Position numbers and translations under genes: made by a program
Assembly (NCBI GenBank): GCA_037954665.1
Contig: JBBMOL010000058.1
Location: 3,760,928-3,824,927 of the forward strand
From: Laguncularia racemosa
Lineage: Eukaryota; Streptophyta; Magnoliopsida; Myrtales; Combretaceae
Reading direction: 5' to 3'
Length of the DNA stretch: 64,000 nucleotides
Shown here: positions 11,301-21,840 of the stretch, piece by piece
Layout: every line of letters begins with the position of its first letter
Position numbering within the stretch: position 1 is the stretch's first letter
The notes under the pieces: model-generated
What the model saw: only the letters and a program-made list of their open reading frames with translations
What the model was told of the DNA's origin: nothing
Database searches by the model: none

Positions 11301-12421
11301 TCTCCTCGGGCCTAAAAAAGATTTGTCCTCAAATCTGACAAATTAAGTGTAGTAGAGACTTTATATCCTCTTAGCAAGTTATCTGAAGAATTATCACTAC
11401 AATATCCTAGTATTTGAAATACCATAGGGGGTGATTGCTTTCTCTCCTCCATATCTAGGATATACCTCATCCGCAACACACATAATTGTCCATCATCCAC
11501 TAAGACCTCCCCTATCTTAAATTGTTCCACTGATATTATTTTCTCCTTTCCTATTTCACCTATATGTCTTTGACCCTCTTGGCCCTTTGATGGTTTACTC
11601 AGCTGACTATGAACCTTATAATCCTTTGATAGTCGACACATCTGCCTCTGAACAGTTTGGTCCTCTAAAGGTTGGCTCATCTGACTATGAACCTTAGAAA
11701 CCTTCGAAGTTTGGCTCATTTAACTATGAACCTTAGGAACCTCTAAAGGTTAGCATACCTGTGTCTGAATAGTTTGGTCCTCTGATGGATAGCTCATGTA
11801 ACTATGAACCTTAGGAACCTCTAAAGGCTGGTATATTTACTTTTGCACAGTTTGGTCCTCTGAAGGTTAGTTCATGTAGTTATGATCCTCAGGAATCTCT
11901 TATGGCTTACTGATTTATTACTGAAACTTTTGGACCTTTGAAGGTGACATTAGATTCAGAATGATGCATTTACCCTCTTTCTGGAATACATATGTATTCC
12001 TAAAGCCATCATGTAAGACCCTCCTATCATATAATCATGGCCTGCCAAGCAATATATGGGATGTACACATTGGAAGAATATCACATTTAATCTCATCACA
12101 GTATTTATCCCCTATACTGAAAGGTACCCTAGCTCTTTGGGTCACATGTAAAATTCCTTGATCACTTAGCCAATGTAATTTATAGGGCTTAGGATATGGG
12201 GTAGTGGCAAATTTCAATTTCAATACTAACGATGCTGCTGCCACATTTGTACAACTACCACCATTAACAATAATGACACATAAGTTACCTTGTACCCTAC
12301 AAGAAGTATGGAACAAATTTTCCCTTTGCTCATCATCTATAGTAGTAAAAGAAGTCAATGTCTGGCGCAGTACATTTGTTGAAAGAAAAATTTCACTTGA
12401 CATGATTGTGTTTAATTCCAA
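11301..12421 (-). pseudogene. A2 protease remnant, repeat linker and C-terminus
   Basis: The 12421-12035 part carries QRENLFHTSCRVQGNL, then VNGGSCTNV at the protease active site (D-to-N and S-to-G relative to DSG, so inactive) and HILLGRP. The 11719-11312 part has the repeats HSQMSQPLEDQTVQRQM and HSQLSKPSKG, then ERKQSPPMVFQILGY and DLRTNLF near the polypurine tract. Several stops separate the parts. It is colinear with the A1 pseudogene and lacks gag with the same upstream junction. Confidence 0.75.
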
Positions 12422-13398
12422 AAATACAAAAATACAATCCTATACTCCATGGTTCAAGCAAGCAACCGAGTCAATAAATGAATCTTTCCACTTCAAGTAA
12501 AGTCAAGTAAATGAAGCACAAATAACCACTTCCAAGTAGTTAAGTTATTAAATTCAACTAACAAGTGTTTAAGTAATGAGTTTCAATTACTTGCACACTT
12601 TAATGTTTGTTTTTGAATTCAAACTTCACTACTTCAACCTTCCTTCCTTGCTACAGTTTCACACTCATAATTAACCACAATGTGTAGCACCTTTGACTAC
12701 ATACAAATTCACAATTCACATCGCCACTTACACCTCTCACTCATGGTGCAATCAACTCACCACCACTACATACACCACGTTGCAATTTCTTCACTCAACA
12801 CACACACACAACGCCACACACACATACCCTTCACTTACGGTACAGCACACACACACTTCTGCATGTTACACTTCTCCACTTCAAAACACAATTGCACACC
12901 ACAACACACATACAAAAGGCAGCAAACATTCAAATTGCTTCACTTATTGCAATCTTTCCACAATCAGTAAGAAGTAATTTTCAAATTCAAATGACCACAC
13001 AATGACTTCTTCAACTTAATGTTGTTTTGAAAATCAAATAATTTCCAAATACTCCATGCAATTCAGTTCTAGAAATGATCAATTGTACTCCCTATGTTTG
13101 AAACAAACAAGTAAGGATTACACTTCCCCTTTCTTCACAAATTGAGGTACTTCCCAATTCTGCATTTTGAATCAAGAAATGCACTTCTTACTCCCTTCCC
13201 TTCACGGAAAATTCAACAACAAAGGAGCTGCAACAAGACCTCCAATTCCACTTCAACAAACAGCAATTTCAACTTCTCAACAATACAATTAAGCAACTCA
13301 ATCTTCGAACACACAATTTTGGATCAAAAGTGAAGAACCCTAATTGACAACTGAAGATCGCGAAATCAACCAACACTAAATCCCTTCTCTTAACTTGA
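12422..13398 (-). other. A2 leader, no gene
   Basis: CA- and TTCAAATT-rich leader like those of A1 and B. Two overlapping plus-strand frames near 12680-12977 come from an ACACAC-rich tract and are not conserved. Confidence 0.6.
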
Positions 13399-13410
13399 GC
13401 TATAATACCA
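13399..13410 (-). other. PBS2 of A2
   Basis: GCTATAATACCA, two mismatches from GCTCTGATACCA, 5 bases from the long-form LTR edge at 13416. The internal PBS1 copy is GCTCTAATACCA at 13537-13548. Confidence 0.7.
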
Positions 13411-13415
13411 AATTA

Positions 13416-14449
13416 TGATGTTCTCAAAAGGCCAAAGCACATACAAACAACAAATTGAAGCAATCTTAATCAAGAACCAAGTTCATAAATGGCGTGAGCC
13501 CAAATCCCTTATGAATCCAAATTTGTAAAATAAGATGCTCTAATACCAAATTATGATGTGCCTAAATGATCAAATTCAAGCACATGAAACCAATTGAAGA
13601 ACCACTTCAACAAATCTCCCAAAATGGCATGAATTCAACAAACTCTAAAACCCCTAAATGTCAAATGATAATCACGCAAGTAACAATGAGAATTACAATT
13701 CACAATTTGCAATTTCCGAAATGGATTACACTAAACATAATCAAAAGGATATGAAATCAAATTGAATCAAACCTTAAAAATTGTGTGCATGTTACACTAA
13801 AAAGATAAATTAATTCCTCACTAGATATGACTCACTAGTAGGGAGTTAGGATGGATTTGACATTATTGATGTTATGCACAACAAGAATCAAATCCCACTC
13901 GCCACACTTCACTCAAGAAATGATAAGAGTGTGTGAAAAAGGAGGTATTCCTCACGTTTTCCAAATTTGAAAAATATTGTTCAAAAAGCTCTTATAAACC
14001 CCACTTTAGTAAGTATTTATACTTGCTCCAATTATCGTTAAACTATCCAAAAATTTACGTCTATGCCACTAATGTGGTTGGTCCTAATTCAACAAATATA
14101 AGTAAATAAAAATGTCCCAAAATGATTACAAAATAATCGGTTCAAAGAAAGATAACAAGTACAAAAATAGTCTTCAACGAACCGGTTCTTCGATTGAATT
14201 TGTTAGTCCAACTTATCTTTGGTTTAGGTCGGTCCATGAATAACCCATAAGTTGAGCCTTAGTGAGTTTGTCCATTGCCCTGTAAGACCTGACAGGTATG
14301 CCTGCTGGAATGCACATAGTAATAGAAAAGAGGTTAGTATACAAATAATTTTAGGGTCAGTTTGTTCAAAGAGAACCCTCATCGCCAAAATTTGAAACCA
14401 TTTGGCTCTTGCCCTAATTATAGGTCTTGTAGGATTTTGATTCCTATCA
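13416..14449 (-). repeat. 5' LTR of A2, long form
   Basis: Starts (plus view) TGATGTTCTC, contains internal PBS1 at 13537-13548 and second terminus at 13554, ends TTGATTCCTATCA at 14449 against the TSD. Pairs with 10278-11300. Confidence 0.9.
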
Positions 14450-16302
14450 TAAAGTCACCTCAAAAGGAAGTAGAAGGAGGAAGATCCTAACACCCCCAAG
14501 CTATAATGAGTAAGACCCTTGTACTACCATGTTGATGCTATTTTTTTTTCTTGTAATATTTTGATTCCATAGCTTAGAGTAGAGTTATGTTACCTTGATT
14601 TTGTGATTTTCCATGTATATTTAGAGAATATTTAGCTTAGGAAATGAGTTGGAAGCATAATCCGACTTTAGGATGTAAAACTATAGAGCATCACCTTTCA
14701 TTTTAGCTTGTATGTTGAAGCTCTTAGAAAAATCAATAGAGATAATAATTTGGAGACACTTGGTGCTTTTGAACGCTTAAGCTAAGGGGTTAACCAAGTA
14801 TATTTTTTATCTAGTTCATGCTTTCTAAGTCATAGGAAATTCGAATGAAAAGAAAGGACCCCTCTTTGTAGTAAAAAATTTGAAAAAGGGGCAAGGTGTA
14901 TCCAAGAACCTCAAATCATGACCAAGGCCTAATTAAATATGGAAATCTCTTTGTTTCCAGAACCTTAGAAGGCCAAAAAATCATTATAAAAATTTGGAAA
15001 TTCAAAATCCTAAAAGAAAACATCAAATTAACACAAACAAAAAGAGAAAAGTGCAACCAAAGCATTAGAAAAAGGCATCCAAAGTCTTTATGGTAAATTT
15101 TGGAATTTTTAGAAGGAAATAGAAGACAAACACGCCATTTGGAAGTCCTAAACATATTCTAAATGTTTAGGATTAATTCCTTTAGGTTAGTGGATCAAAT
15201 TAAACCAAAAATATCCTTAAACCAAACATACATTGGCATAGCCAATCTATTTAGGAACTAGCACAATGTTCTAAAGTCCAAATAATCGAAATGACTTCAG
15301 AAATAGAAAGCAAATTCCAAACCCTTTAAATTGATTATAAATGCATGAAAAACGAACTTGCATTGAAAAATTTATGAAGAAAATATTAAAACCTTCAAAA
15401 CTGAGAAAACTACAAAAACTGGCAAAACTAGTATAGGCTAGTGTTTGACCCAAACTTATAAAAATATTTTGTCTTGTTAGGTGATGTGTTATTTGAAGAC
15501 GATCTGCTACTTGACTATTTCAACTAAAGACCGTATGGCCGAGTGAGTGAAAAATCTAGTGGTTACTATACCTTGCTTATGTTTGTAATTAGTGCATCTG
15601 CATGTTATAAATATTTGATATATGAACTGAATCTGTATGTGGGGCCAACATGGGGTATTGTATGTACTTGAATGTCATGTTTGGATGCCAAGTGAACTTA
15701 ATTATACCAAGGTAATTGATTTCTAATTCCCCTTGAATTTAGCTTATAGAAATTGTAAGTGTTTGTATAAATTATCGTGGATGCCAAATAATTTGACTTA
15801 AGTCTATTTAGCTTTAAATAAAATGAATCACGCATCACGGAGTCCTACATGTAAGAAGGCCATTGACATCTCACGGTGGTATGGAAAGGCCCCATAGAGG
15901 ATGCGCTCTATGGGTACACCATGTCTTAACCTTTAGGAAGTAAGTGGAACTCAAGAAATATGCTCTCTAATTAAGACCTAGGATTTATCACTTAAGGGTG
16001 ATTGGGTGATTGACTTGTGAGCCTTTCACAATCTATACCCCATGAAGGGCATAGTACGTATATATGTATTTTCAAGTCTGTTAAAGTATATTTCAAAAAT
16101 ATATAGACTTTATGAATCATCTCGAAAGATAGCTCGAGAATCATCTCGAAAGATAGCTCGAGGTCACTAGAGCCTATAATGGATGTGCAGTTCTTGATTT
16201 CCCAACCCTTAGCAATGGAAGGCATTAAACTCATGTTGTATGTGATGTTTGCTACATTGTATATACTGTTGCATTCATGTGATTGCTTATGCATAGCATA
16301 TG

Positions 16303-16534
16303 TGATGAGATCCATGATGAGAGTCAAGCCGGAAGAAGGAATGTAGATCCTCTTGAAGTGCCGCCTGGACCGATCACAAGAAGTCGAGCGAAACGACTCA
16401 AGGAAGCACTTAACGGGTTGATAAAGGATGTCCATGAAGCCGGGAAGGATTGGGGCAATCATGAAGTTGGAATGGATTGGAACAACCATAGGAAGACCCT
16501 TGCTCTTATACAAGTCACACCGGACACGGGTTGA
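16303..16534 (+). other. LTR-encoded C-terminal peptide of family C
   Basis: Open frame from the LTR start encodes DPLEVPPGPITRSRAKRLK and a short repeat of GKDWxNHEVGxDWNNH, stopping at 16532-16534. In an intact element this would be the last part of the pol polyprotein, read through the polypurine tract. An equivalent tail is encoded at 53728-53959 and, in altered form, in LTR-F. Basic RAKR residues resemble the CR motif described for CRM chromoviruses; that link is inference. Confidence 0.7.
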
Positions 16535-17208
16535 AGAGGGCGTGTACTTTCAAGGCACGGCCGTGTAGGACTCTCAAGATTGCCTAGAATCATACACGGC
16601 TAGATACACGGTTAAAAGGCATGGCCGTGTATAGAGTCAAGCAAATCCACAGAAAGATATACGGCTAAAGTACACGGGCGTGTATGTTGCCAGAAGTTGC
16701 ATAGACAGATACACGGTCAAAGTACACGAGCGTGTATGTTGCCAGAAGTTGCACAGACAAGTACACGGCCAAAGTACACGGGCGTGTACACAGGCCGTGT
16801 ATCCCCTATCGGCCAGCTTGTTTTGTTTCGCGTTTTTATGTCACTTAACTAAACTACGTCGTTTTGGACTTGTTTTTACACGAATTGTAACCATAGTATA
16901 AAAGCTCCTAGGGTTTAGAACATTAGAGATTAGACATCATTGAACATTAAACACTTTTGAGAGGCACCTCTCTTGGTTCTTCAAGAACTTAATTCGAACT
17001 TATTGGATTGATTTCCGTGGCGTTCATCCCGACTTATCAATCGGTTTTCCATCCCGATTGTGGCGTCTTCACTTTTATACCAAGGTTCTTGTCTCACTCA
17101 TAGACAACGGGTCGCGGTTTTCCACTTTAGGTGTTTGGGCGTCTTAGGCAACGAATTTCCGAACGTATTGGTATTGGGTTTCGTCACGGGTTGGCGTGGT
17201 TCGTATCA
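16303..17208 (+). mobile_element. Solo LTR, family C short form, TSD ATATG
   Basis: Perfect TSD ATATG at 16298-16302 and 17209-17213. Starts TGATGAGATCCATGATGAG and ends GGCGTGGTTCGTATCA. It matches both LTRs of element C in reverse orientation but ends before the PBS-containing tail those carry. It includes degenerate 53-base TACACGG/CCGTGTA repeats at about 16590-16800. It is in the 5' LTR of element T. Confidence 0.92.
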
Positions 17209-18011
17209 ATATGTTTGAATTAAATAACTTATTTTCTATTTGATTGTTGGGTTAGTAGGAAGATCTAACTCACTAAGCTTTATAGCTTATATACCCATAG
17301 ACTTCCTTTATTGCTAGCACCTATCTAGATAGAGCCTGGTTGACAGATGCTAGAGGTTAGTACAAGATGTAAGGAAACTGTGAAGGATTGGAGTGGAGAG
17401 ATCACTTATATATGTATTTTATCTAAGATCTTATTTTAATTTCATATACGTAACCTAGATTGAAATGTATTAAGGACTTTGATCCTTGAAATTATAATAT
17501 GTACCCATGGATATTTTAACATTTTGTTACTCTGATTTATATATATGTATCTTTGTATTTCTTAAAGAATGTTAAACCTTGATTTAGGGATTTTGGATGT
17601 GAGTACACCTTATATGCTGTAAGGCAAACTTTTGGATAATATGATGTGCCTTACTAATTGAATTTCAAACACATCCAAAAGTAACATGATCAACAAAATC
17701 CAATCAACAATGGCTTGATCACTAAATCACCAATGATCCCTAATTCATGATAATTTAAAGACTTGATGATAAATTGAAATAAGGAACAAAACAATTGTAT
17801 AAGTAGCAATGGATGACAATAGAAATGAATTAGAATTCCACTCAAATTGAAGTGATTCAAATCCGAAATGGATGAACCCTAATTCATGTGTAGAACAACA
17901 AGTAACTAAAAAAATTGCACCTAGATATGATGCACTAAATACAATTTGATAACAACAAGAGGAAGATTGATATTACTCACAATCTACTCAAGTTAATCTC
18001 GCCACAATTTC

Positions 18012-19238
18012 TGATAGGAATCAAAATCTGATAAGACCTATCATTAGGGCAAGAACTAAAGGATTTCAAATCTTGGCAATGAGGACCCATTTTGAGCAAA
18101 TCGACCTTAGAACTATTCATTTACTAAACTCTTTTATCTTATTCATGTATTATATATTCTAACAGTTACACTTATCAAGCTTTACAGGGCGATCGACAAA
18201 CTTACTAAGACTCAACTTGTGGGTTATCCATGGACCGACCTAAACCGATGATGAGTTCGGCCGATAAATCCTATGGAAGAGCTAGCATCTTAAAGACTAA
18301 TATATATATATATTTGTTATTTACTTGGATTATTTATGTTGTGATCATTTTGGGATACTTTTATTTGGTTGTAATTGAGTTTTAGGACTGGCCACCCTAA
18401 AAGTGGCATAGTTGTAATTTTGTGCATTTTCTAACCCTAAAGGGAGCAAGTATAAATACTTGCTTAAAGTAGGGTTTGAGGAGGCTATTTTTTAGATTTA
18501 GACATACACTTTACGTGAGAGAATTAGGGTTCTTCTTTAGTTCAATTTCTCTTATCAATTTCAATCCCAAGAATTGGAATTGTGGCGAGTGCAACAAAGG
18601 AAAATTGTGAGTTATATCAATTTCTTATTATTGTGTTTCTTTTCATCTCTAGTGAGTCACATCTAGGGTTGGATTGAAGTTTTCTTAGTCAGATTTGATT
18701 GCATTTGTAATCAAATTATTATTGCTTAATTGATTGGGTTTTAGCACTTGTTATTTACCATTAATATTTGCTTCATTTGAACCGTGGTTTACATTGTTGG
18801 GAAAGGGGATCTTGGAAGTGGTTCTTGTTGATTTTGTGTGTTATTGCACGTGGTTTTCAAGTATATTTAATGATCTCCATTGAGGATTACATCATCGTGA
18901 TATTCATTTCCTTGAAGTTTAGCATTCAATTCATCTTACACAATTAAGGTCACGCAACATTTTGCTCCAATTTGAACCTATTTGTTCTTATCCATTAGGG
19001 ATTGTTAATTGGATCATTTGCATGTGCTTAAACTCCTTTTTAGGCACATCATCTTTTGGTATCAGAGCTTCACATACTTGGTTCATTTCAATATTAATTA
19101 CGTGGTGTTGTGGAATTGGTTATAAATCTTGAGAATTGGCGCCATTGTTCATGTGATTGGAAGCTAGTTTGATTGACATTGTCTAATTATCTTTTAAATT
19201 GGTTTTGCATGTGCTTAATCTTGGTTTTAGGCACATCA
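18012..19238 (+). mobile_element. Solo LTR, family A long form with internal PBS, TSD ATTTC
   Basis: Perfect TSD ATTTC at 18007-18011 and 19239-19243. Starts TGATAGGAATC and ends GGCACATCA. A perfect PBS (TGGTATCAGAGC, 19057-19068) lies inside, just after a first LTR terminus CACATCA at 19051, and a 170-base tail follows to a second CACATCA terminus. The TSD proves that the 1227-base form was the integrated LTR. TATA box 18451-18458 lies in the hairpin GCAAGTATAAATACTTGC (18446-18463). Confidence 0.92.
18433..18477 (+). promoter_or_regulatory. LTR-A core promoter: TATA hairpin between inverted telo-boxes
   Basis: AACCCTAA (18433-18440), GCAAGTATAAATACTTGC (18446-18463) and TAGGGTTT (18470-18477) form two nested inverted repeats centred on TATAAATA. 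AACCCTA-type telo-boxes are known plant promoter elements. The same layout occurs in all A and B LTRs seen here. A transcription start is expected about 30 bases downstream. Confidence 0.65.
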
Positions 19239-19300
19239 ATTTCACTTGTGAAATCGATAAGAGAAATTTTGCAAGCAAGGATCCCTTCACGGCAAAGAAG

Positions 19301-19506
19301 TGTGTAATTTCAAAATGTTCAAAAAGCTCCCTAAAACCCCTAGTTAGCATTTAGCAAGTATTTAAACTTGCTCCAATTAGGGTAAAAATAACACAACAAA
19401 AAGTGTGTAATTTCAAAATGTTTAAAAAGCTCCCTAAAAGCCCTAGTTAGCATTTAGCAAGTATTTATACTTGCTCCAATTAGGGTAAAAATAACACAAC
19501 AAATTA
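19301..19506. repeat. Tandem duplication, 103-base unit
   Basis: 19301-19403 and 19404-19506 are nearly identical, each from TGTGTAATTTCAAAATGTT to AACACAACAAA. The unit contains the TATA palindrome, so this solo LTR has two copies of its core promoter; the first has AAGTATTTAAACTT, the second the intact palindrome. Confidence 0.85.
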
Positions 19507-19942
19507 CAAATAAGCTACTTAAGTGGCCAGTTCTAAAAGCAACAAATTACAAGTACAAATAGTCTTCAATTGGCCGATTCTTCACTTCAATTAAACCTAT
19601 CGTTGGACTGGTTCTTCTTTGATTTATATAGGTCCATGAATAATCCACAAACTGAGCTTTAGCGAATTTATCCACTGTCCTATAAAAACCGACAAGTGTA
19701 CCTACTGGAATGCACAACAGATATGAAATAGAAAAGAAGATACTAAACAAATATTCTCGGAGTCTGATTATTCAAAGAGGACCCTCATTGCCAAATTTTG
19801 TAATCCCTTAGCTCTTGCTCTAGTGATAGGTCCTGTAGGAATTTGAAATCTATCATAATAGAGGGGTTATCCCTAGGTTTCCATATGGTGTACGGTGGAT
19901 ACTATACGTCCTAAATGCCCACAAGGCATGGCAGTTTTGAAG

Positions 19943-19954
19943 TGATATCAAAGT
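19943..19954 (+). other. Degenerate primer-binding site of element T
   Basis: TGATATCAAAGT, three mismatches from TGGTATCAGAGC, about 10 bases after the likely end of the 5' LTR. All three differences are transitions. Confidence 0.5.
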
Positions 19955-21147
19955 GTGAATGAAATTAAAATTTGAACTTAGAAACCTTAAGAGAACTAAC
20001 CCAAGGAAAGGCAAAGTGTTACTAGAATTAGGATAAGGCAAATACTTAATAAGCTTTAGTATTTAATTATCATAGATACTCTAAAATACTATATTCACAT
20101 AATAGATGACTCTAATTGAGGCCTCAAGCAGATGGATGACCTTTCGACTCTAAGATGGAGAGACCCTAGTAGACCATAAACATAGGTTAAGACTTGTATG
20201 TGTAGATCTAACACTACTGGACAAACTTCATTCTCTACTACCTACCTTAATGTGGTGGAGGATCAAACTAGGACAGTTTTGGACTTTGGTTTATGTACAA
20301 ATGAGGCGATTGGAGAGGTGTGTTTATTCGGAGATAGAGATGATATATATTTTAGAGATGAGAACCCAGGAGTTGGGCTTAGGTGGATCAAGTGACAAGA
20401 TGGCCTTCATAGTGGTGGACTATAGTAGGCTATGGTTTCTTGATTTTGCTACATGGGCCCCAGTAGGACATGATGTGGCTTTCGTGAGAGATAGGTGAGT
20501 TGACCACTGGAAGTTAGACCAAGAGAACATGATAGTGGCACCTTTCATTTTGTTAAATCATTAGGGAGACTTTCTTGATATTCCTGCCTCTTCCTAAGAT
20601 AGAGGATGAGGAGATAGCCCTAGAGGAGGAAATGGTCCTAGTTAAGCAGATGGAGGAGGAGATGGTCTTAATGGAGGAGTTCTAGGAAGGTGTAGCCTTA
20701 ATAGAGATATAGGAGGCTAGGTGTGAGATTATTATGGTAGAGTAACGAGTGGGATCACCTAGTTTTTCCTCGGTATGGTGTGAGGATAGCATAGCTATTA
20801 CTATAGTTCCACTAGATTGGAGCATGATGGAGGAAGATGGAGTAGGCATGGAGATTGATGTGTTGGTGACACCCCTAGATTTTTGGGACACACCAGTGAT
20901 GCTTATGATAGAGGAGAAGGTAGTGCCCACATTTCCCACCATACTAAGCCACAACCTAACACCATATGAGCCTATTGTATTAGTAATAGAAGAGCCTATG
21001 TTAGACTTGGATGAGCTGGTTTTCGAGCCGGACCTTATGGATTATTTAGTATTTAGTGAACCTTTAGATGGCTGGCTTAAGTTCCCTAGGGGGCCTAGTA
21101 AGACGACCTCTAGTGTGGATTCGATAGGACATTACTCCTCAGAGTGA
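19955..21147 (+). pseudogene. Pre-gag coding remnant of element T, unknown function
   Basis: Between PBS and gag there are successive partly open frames: 20250-20498 (starts MWWRIKLGQFWTLVYVQ) and 20749-21147, rich in Asp, Glu, Val and Pro (for example PIVLVIEEPMLDLDELVF). A purine-rich GAGGAGATAG tract separates them. Neither resembles gag, pol or any family I recognise. Stops and the lack of an ATG at 20749 show decay. It may be an additional ORF of this lineage or captured sequence; protein-level similarity searching would be needed to tell. Confidence 0.4.
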
Positions 21148-21840
21148 GAGATGGAGTGAGATGATGATTCTTTTGGAGCTCACTTAGTTGCAGGGCTAAT
21201 GGATGGTTGAGTTCATTATTTTGAGGGATGATGTCTTATTTTTGATTGATGACTCCTAACTTTTGATGACATGTACATGTGTGTGTATTTATATGTAGAT
21301 GTATTTTTATAGATTTTAATAGCCATTTTGGATCATGATTATAGATGCTTCGGATTTTTTTCTAAGGATCATAGATGATCATTTTGTATTTAGGAATTGC
21401 ATATTGTAATGAACTCATGTACATTTGATGTATTTAGACTTAACAGGTAGAGAATCACTCACTTGAAGTGACCACCTTTAGGTGTAACAACATGCTGCTA
21501 AAATTTAATGAAAATCGGATGTATTATTTCATCATCGAGAATCATATGTACCTTGTTTTAGTTTATGTTTCCAATGTATTAATGAATGGAAATTAGAAGT
21601 GCAAGGAAAATGGACACTTTATACATATCTATACGAAGAGAAAGTATGTGTAAAGAATGCAAATTAGCACTATGAACATTGTATTGGAAACTAACCAAAT
21701 AAATTATTATAGAGGGAGTGGTTCTTATAGATGATCCCCATCGGTAGCTAATATTGCAGGGAATGAAGTAAGACCCAACCGAACCAACAATAAGACCAAT
21801 GAGATTTTGGCTACCATTAAAAGAAAAAATGAGTGGTTTC
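21148..21840 (+). other. Noncoding stretch before gag of element T
   Basis: AT-rich with GTATTTATATGTAG-like tracts. I see no conserved frame or motif; probably leader sequence of element T. Confidence 0.4.

Larger units (their letters stand above)
10278..14449 (-). mobile_element. Element A2: family-A element with long-form LTRs, TSD TAAAG
   Basis: Perfect TSD TAAAG at 10273-10277 and 14450-14454. LTRs 10278-11300 and 13416-14449. The interior holds only a protease remnant, the repetitive linker and the C-terminal peptide; gag core and pol are missing. It is inserted in the 5' LTR of element T. Unlike A1, both LTRs include an internal PBS. Confidence 0.92.
17642..19855 (-). mobile_element. 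Solo LTR, family A short form, split by another LTR-A, TSD TAATA
   Basis: Perfect TSD TAATA at 17637-17641 and 19856-19860. Plus view starts TGATGTGCC and ends AATCTATCA. Removing 18012-19238 and one ATTTC copy leaves about 982 bases, a normal LTR-A length. It is in the last part of the 5' LTR of element T. Confidence 0.9.
4044..19933 (+). repeat. 5' LTR of element T, split into five pieces
   Basis: The pieces are 4044-4491, 9389-10277, 14455-16302, 17214-17641 and 19861-about 19933. They align in order with the uninterrupted 3' LTR at 35953-39596 (for example 9389 with 36395, 14455 with 37301, 17214 with 39085, 19861 with 39512). The gaps are the insertions A1, A2, solo LTR-C and the nested solo LTR-A pair, each bordered by a perfect TSD. 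The 3' edge is uncertain by about 10-20 bases because the two LTR copies diverge at the end. Confidence 0.85.

Noticed and set aside
16540..16800. ACACGGCCGTGTA repeats as a CRISPR array
   Set aside because: Repeats are degenerate, lie within an LTR found three times, and have no distinct spacers or cas genes; plant DNA.
18433..18477. AACCCTAA/TTAGGGTT as interstitial telomere repeats
   Set aside because: Single copies in inverted orientation at a fixed distance from a TATA box fit promoter telo-boxes, not telomere arrays.
19057..19068. GCTCTGATACCA/TGGTATCAGAGC blocks as tRNA genes
   Set aside because: Only the 12-base acceptor-end complement is present at LTR edges; no cloverleaf, A box or B box nearby.
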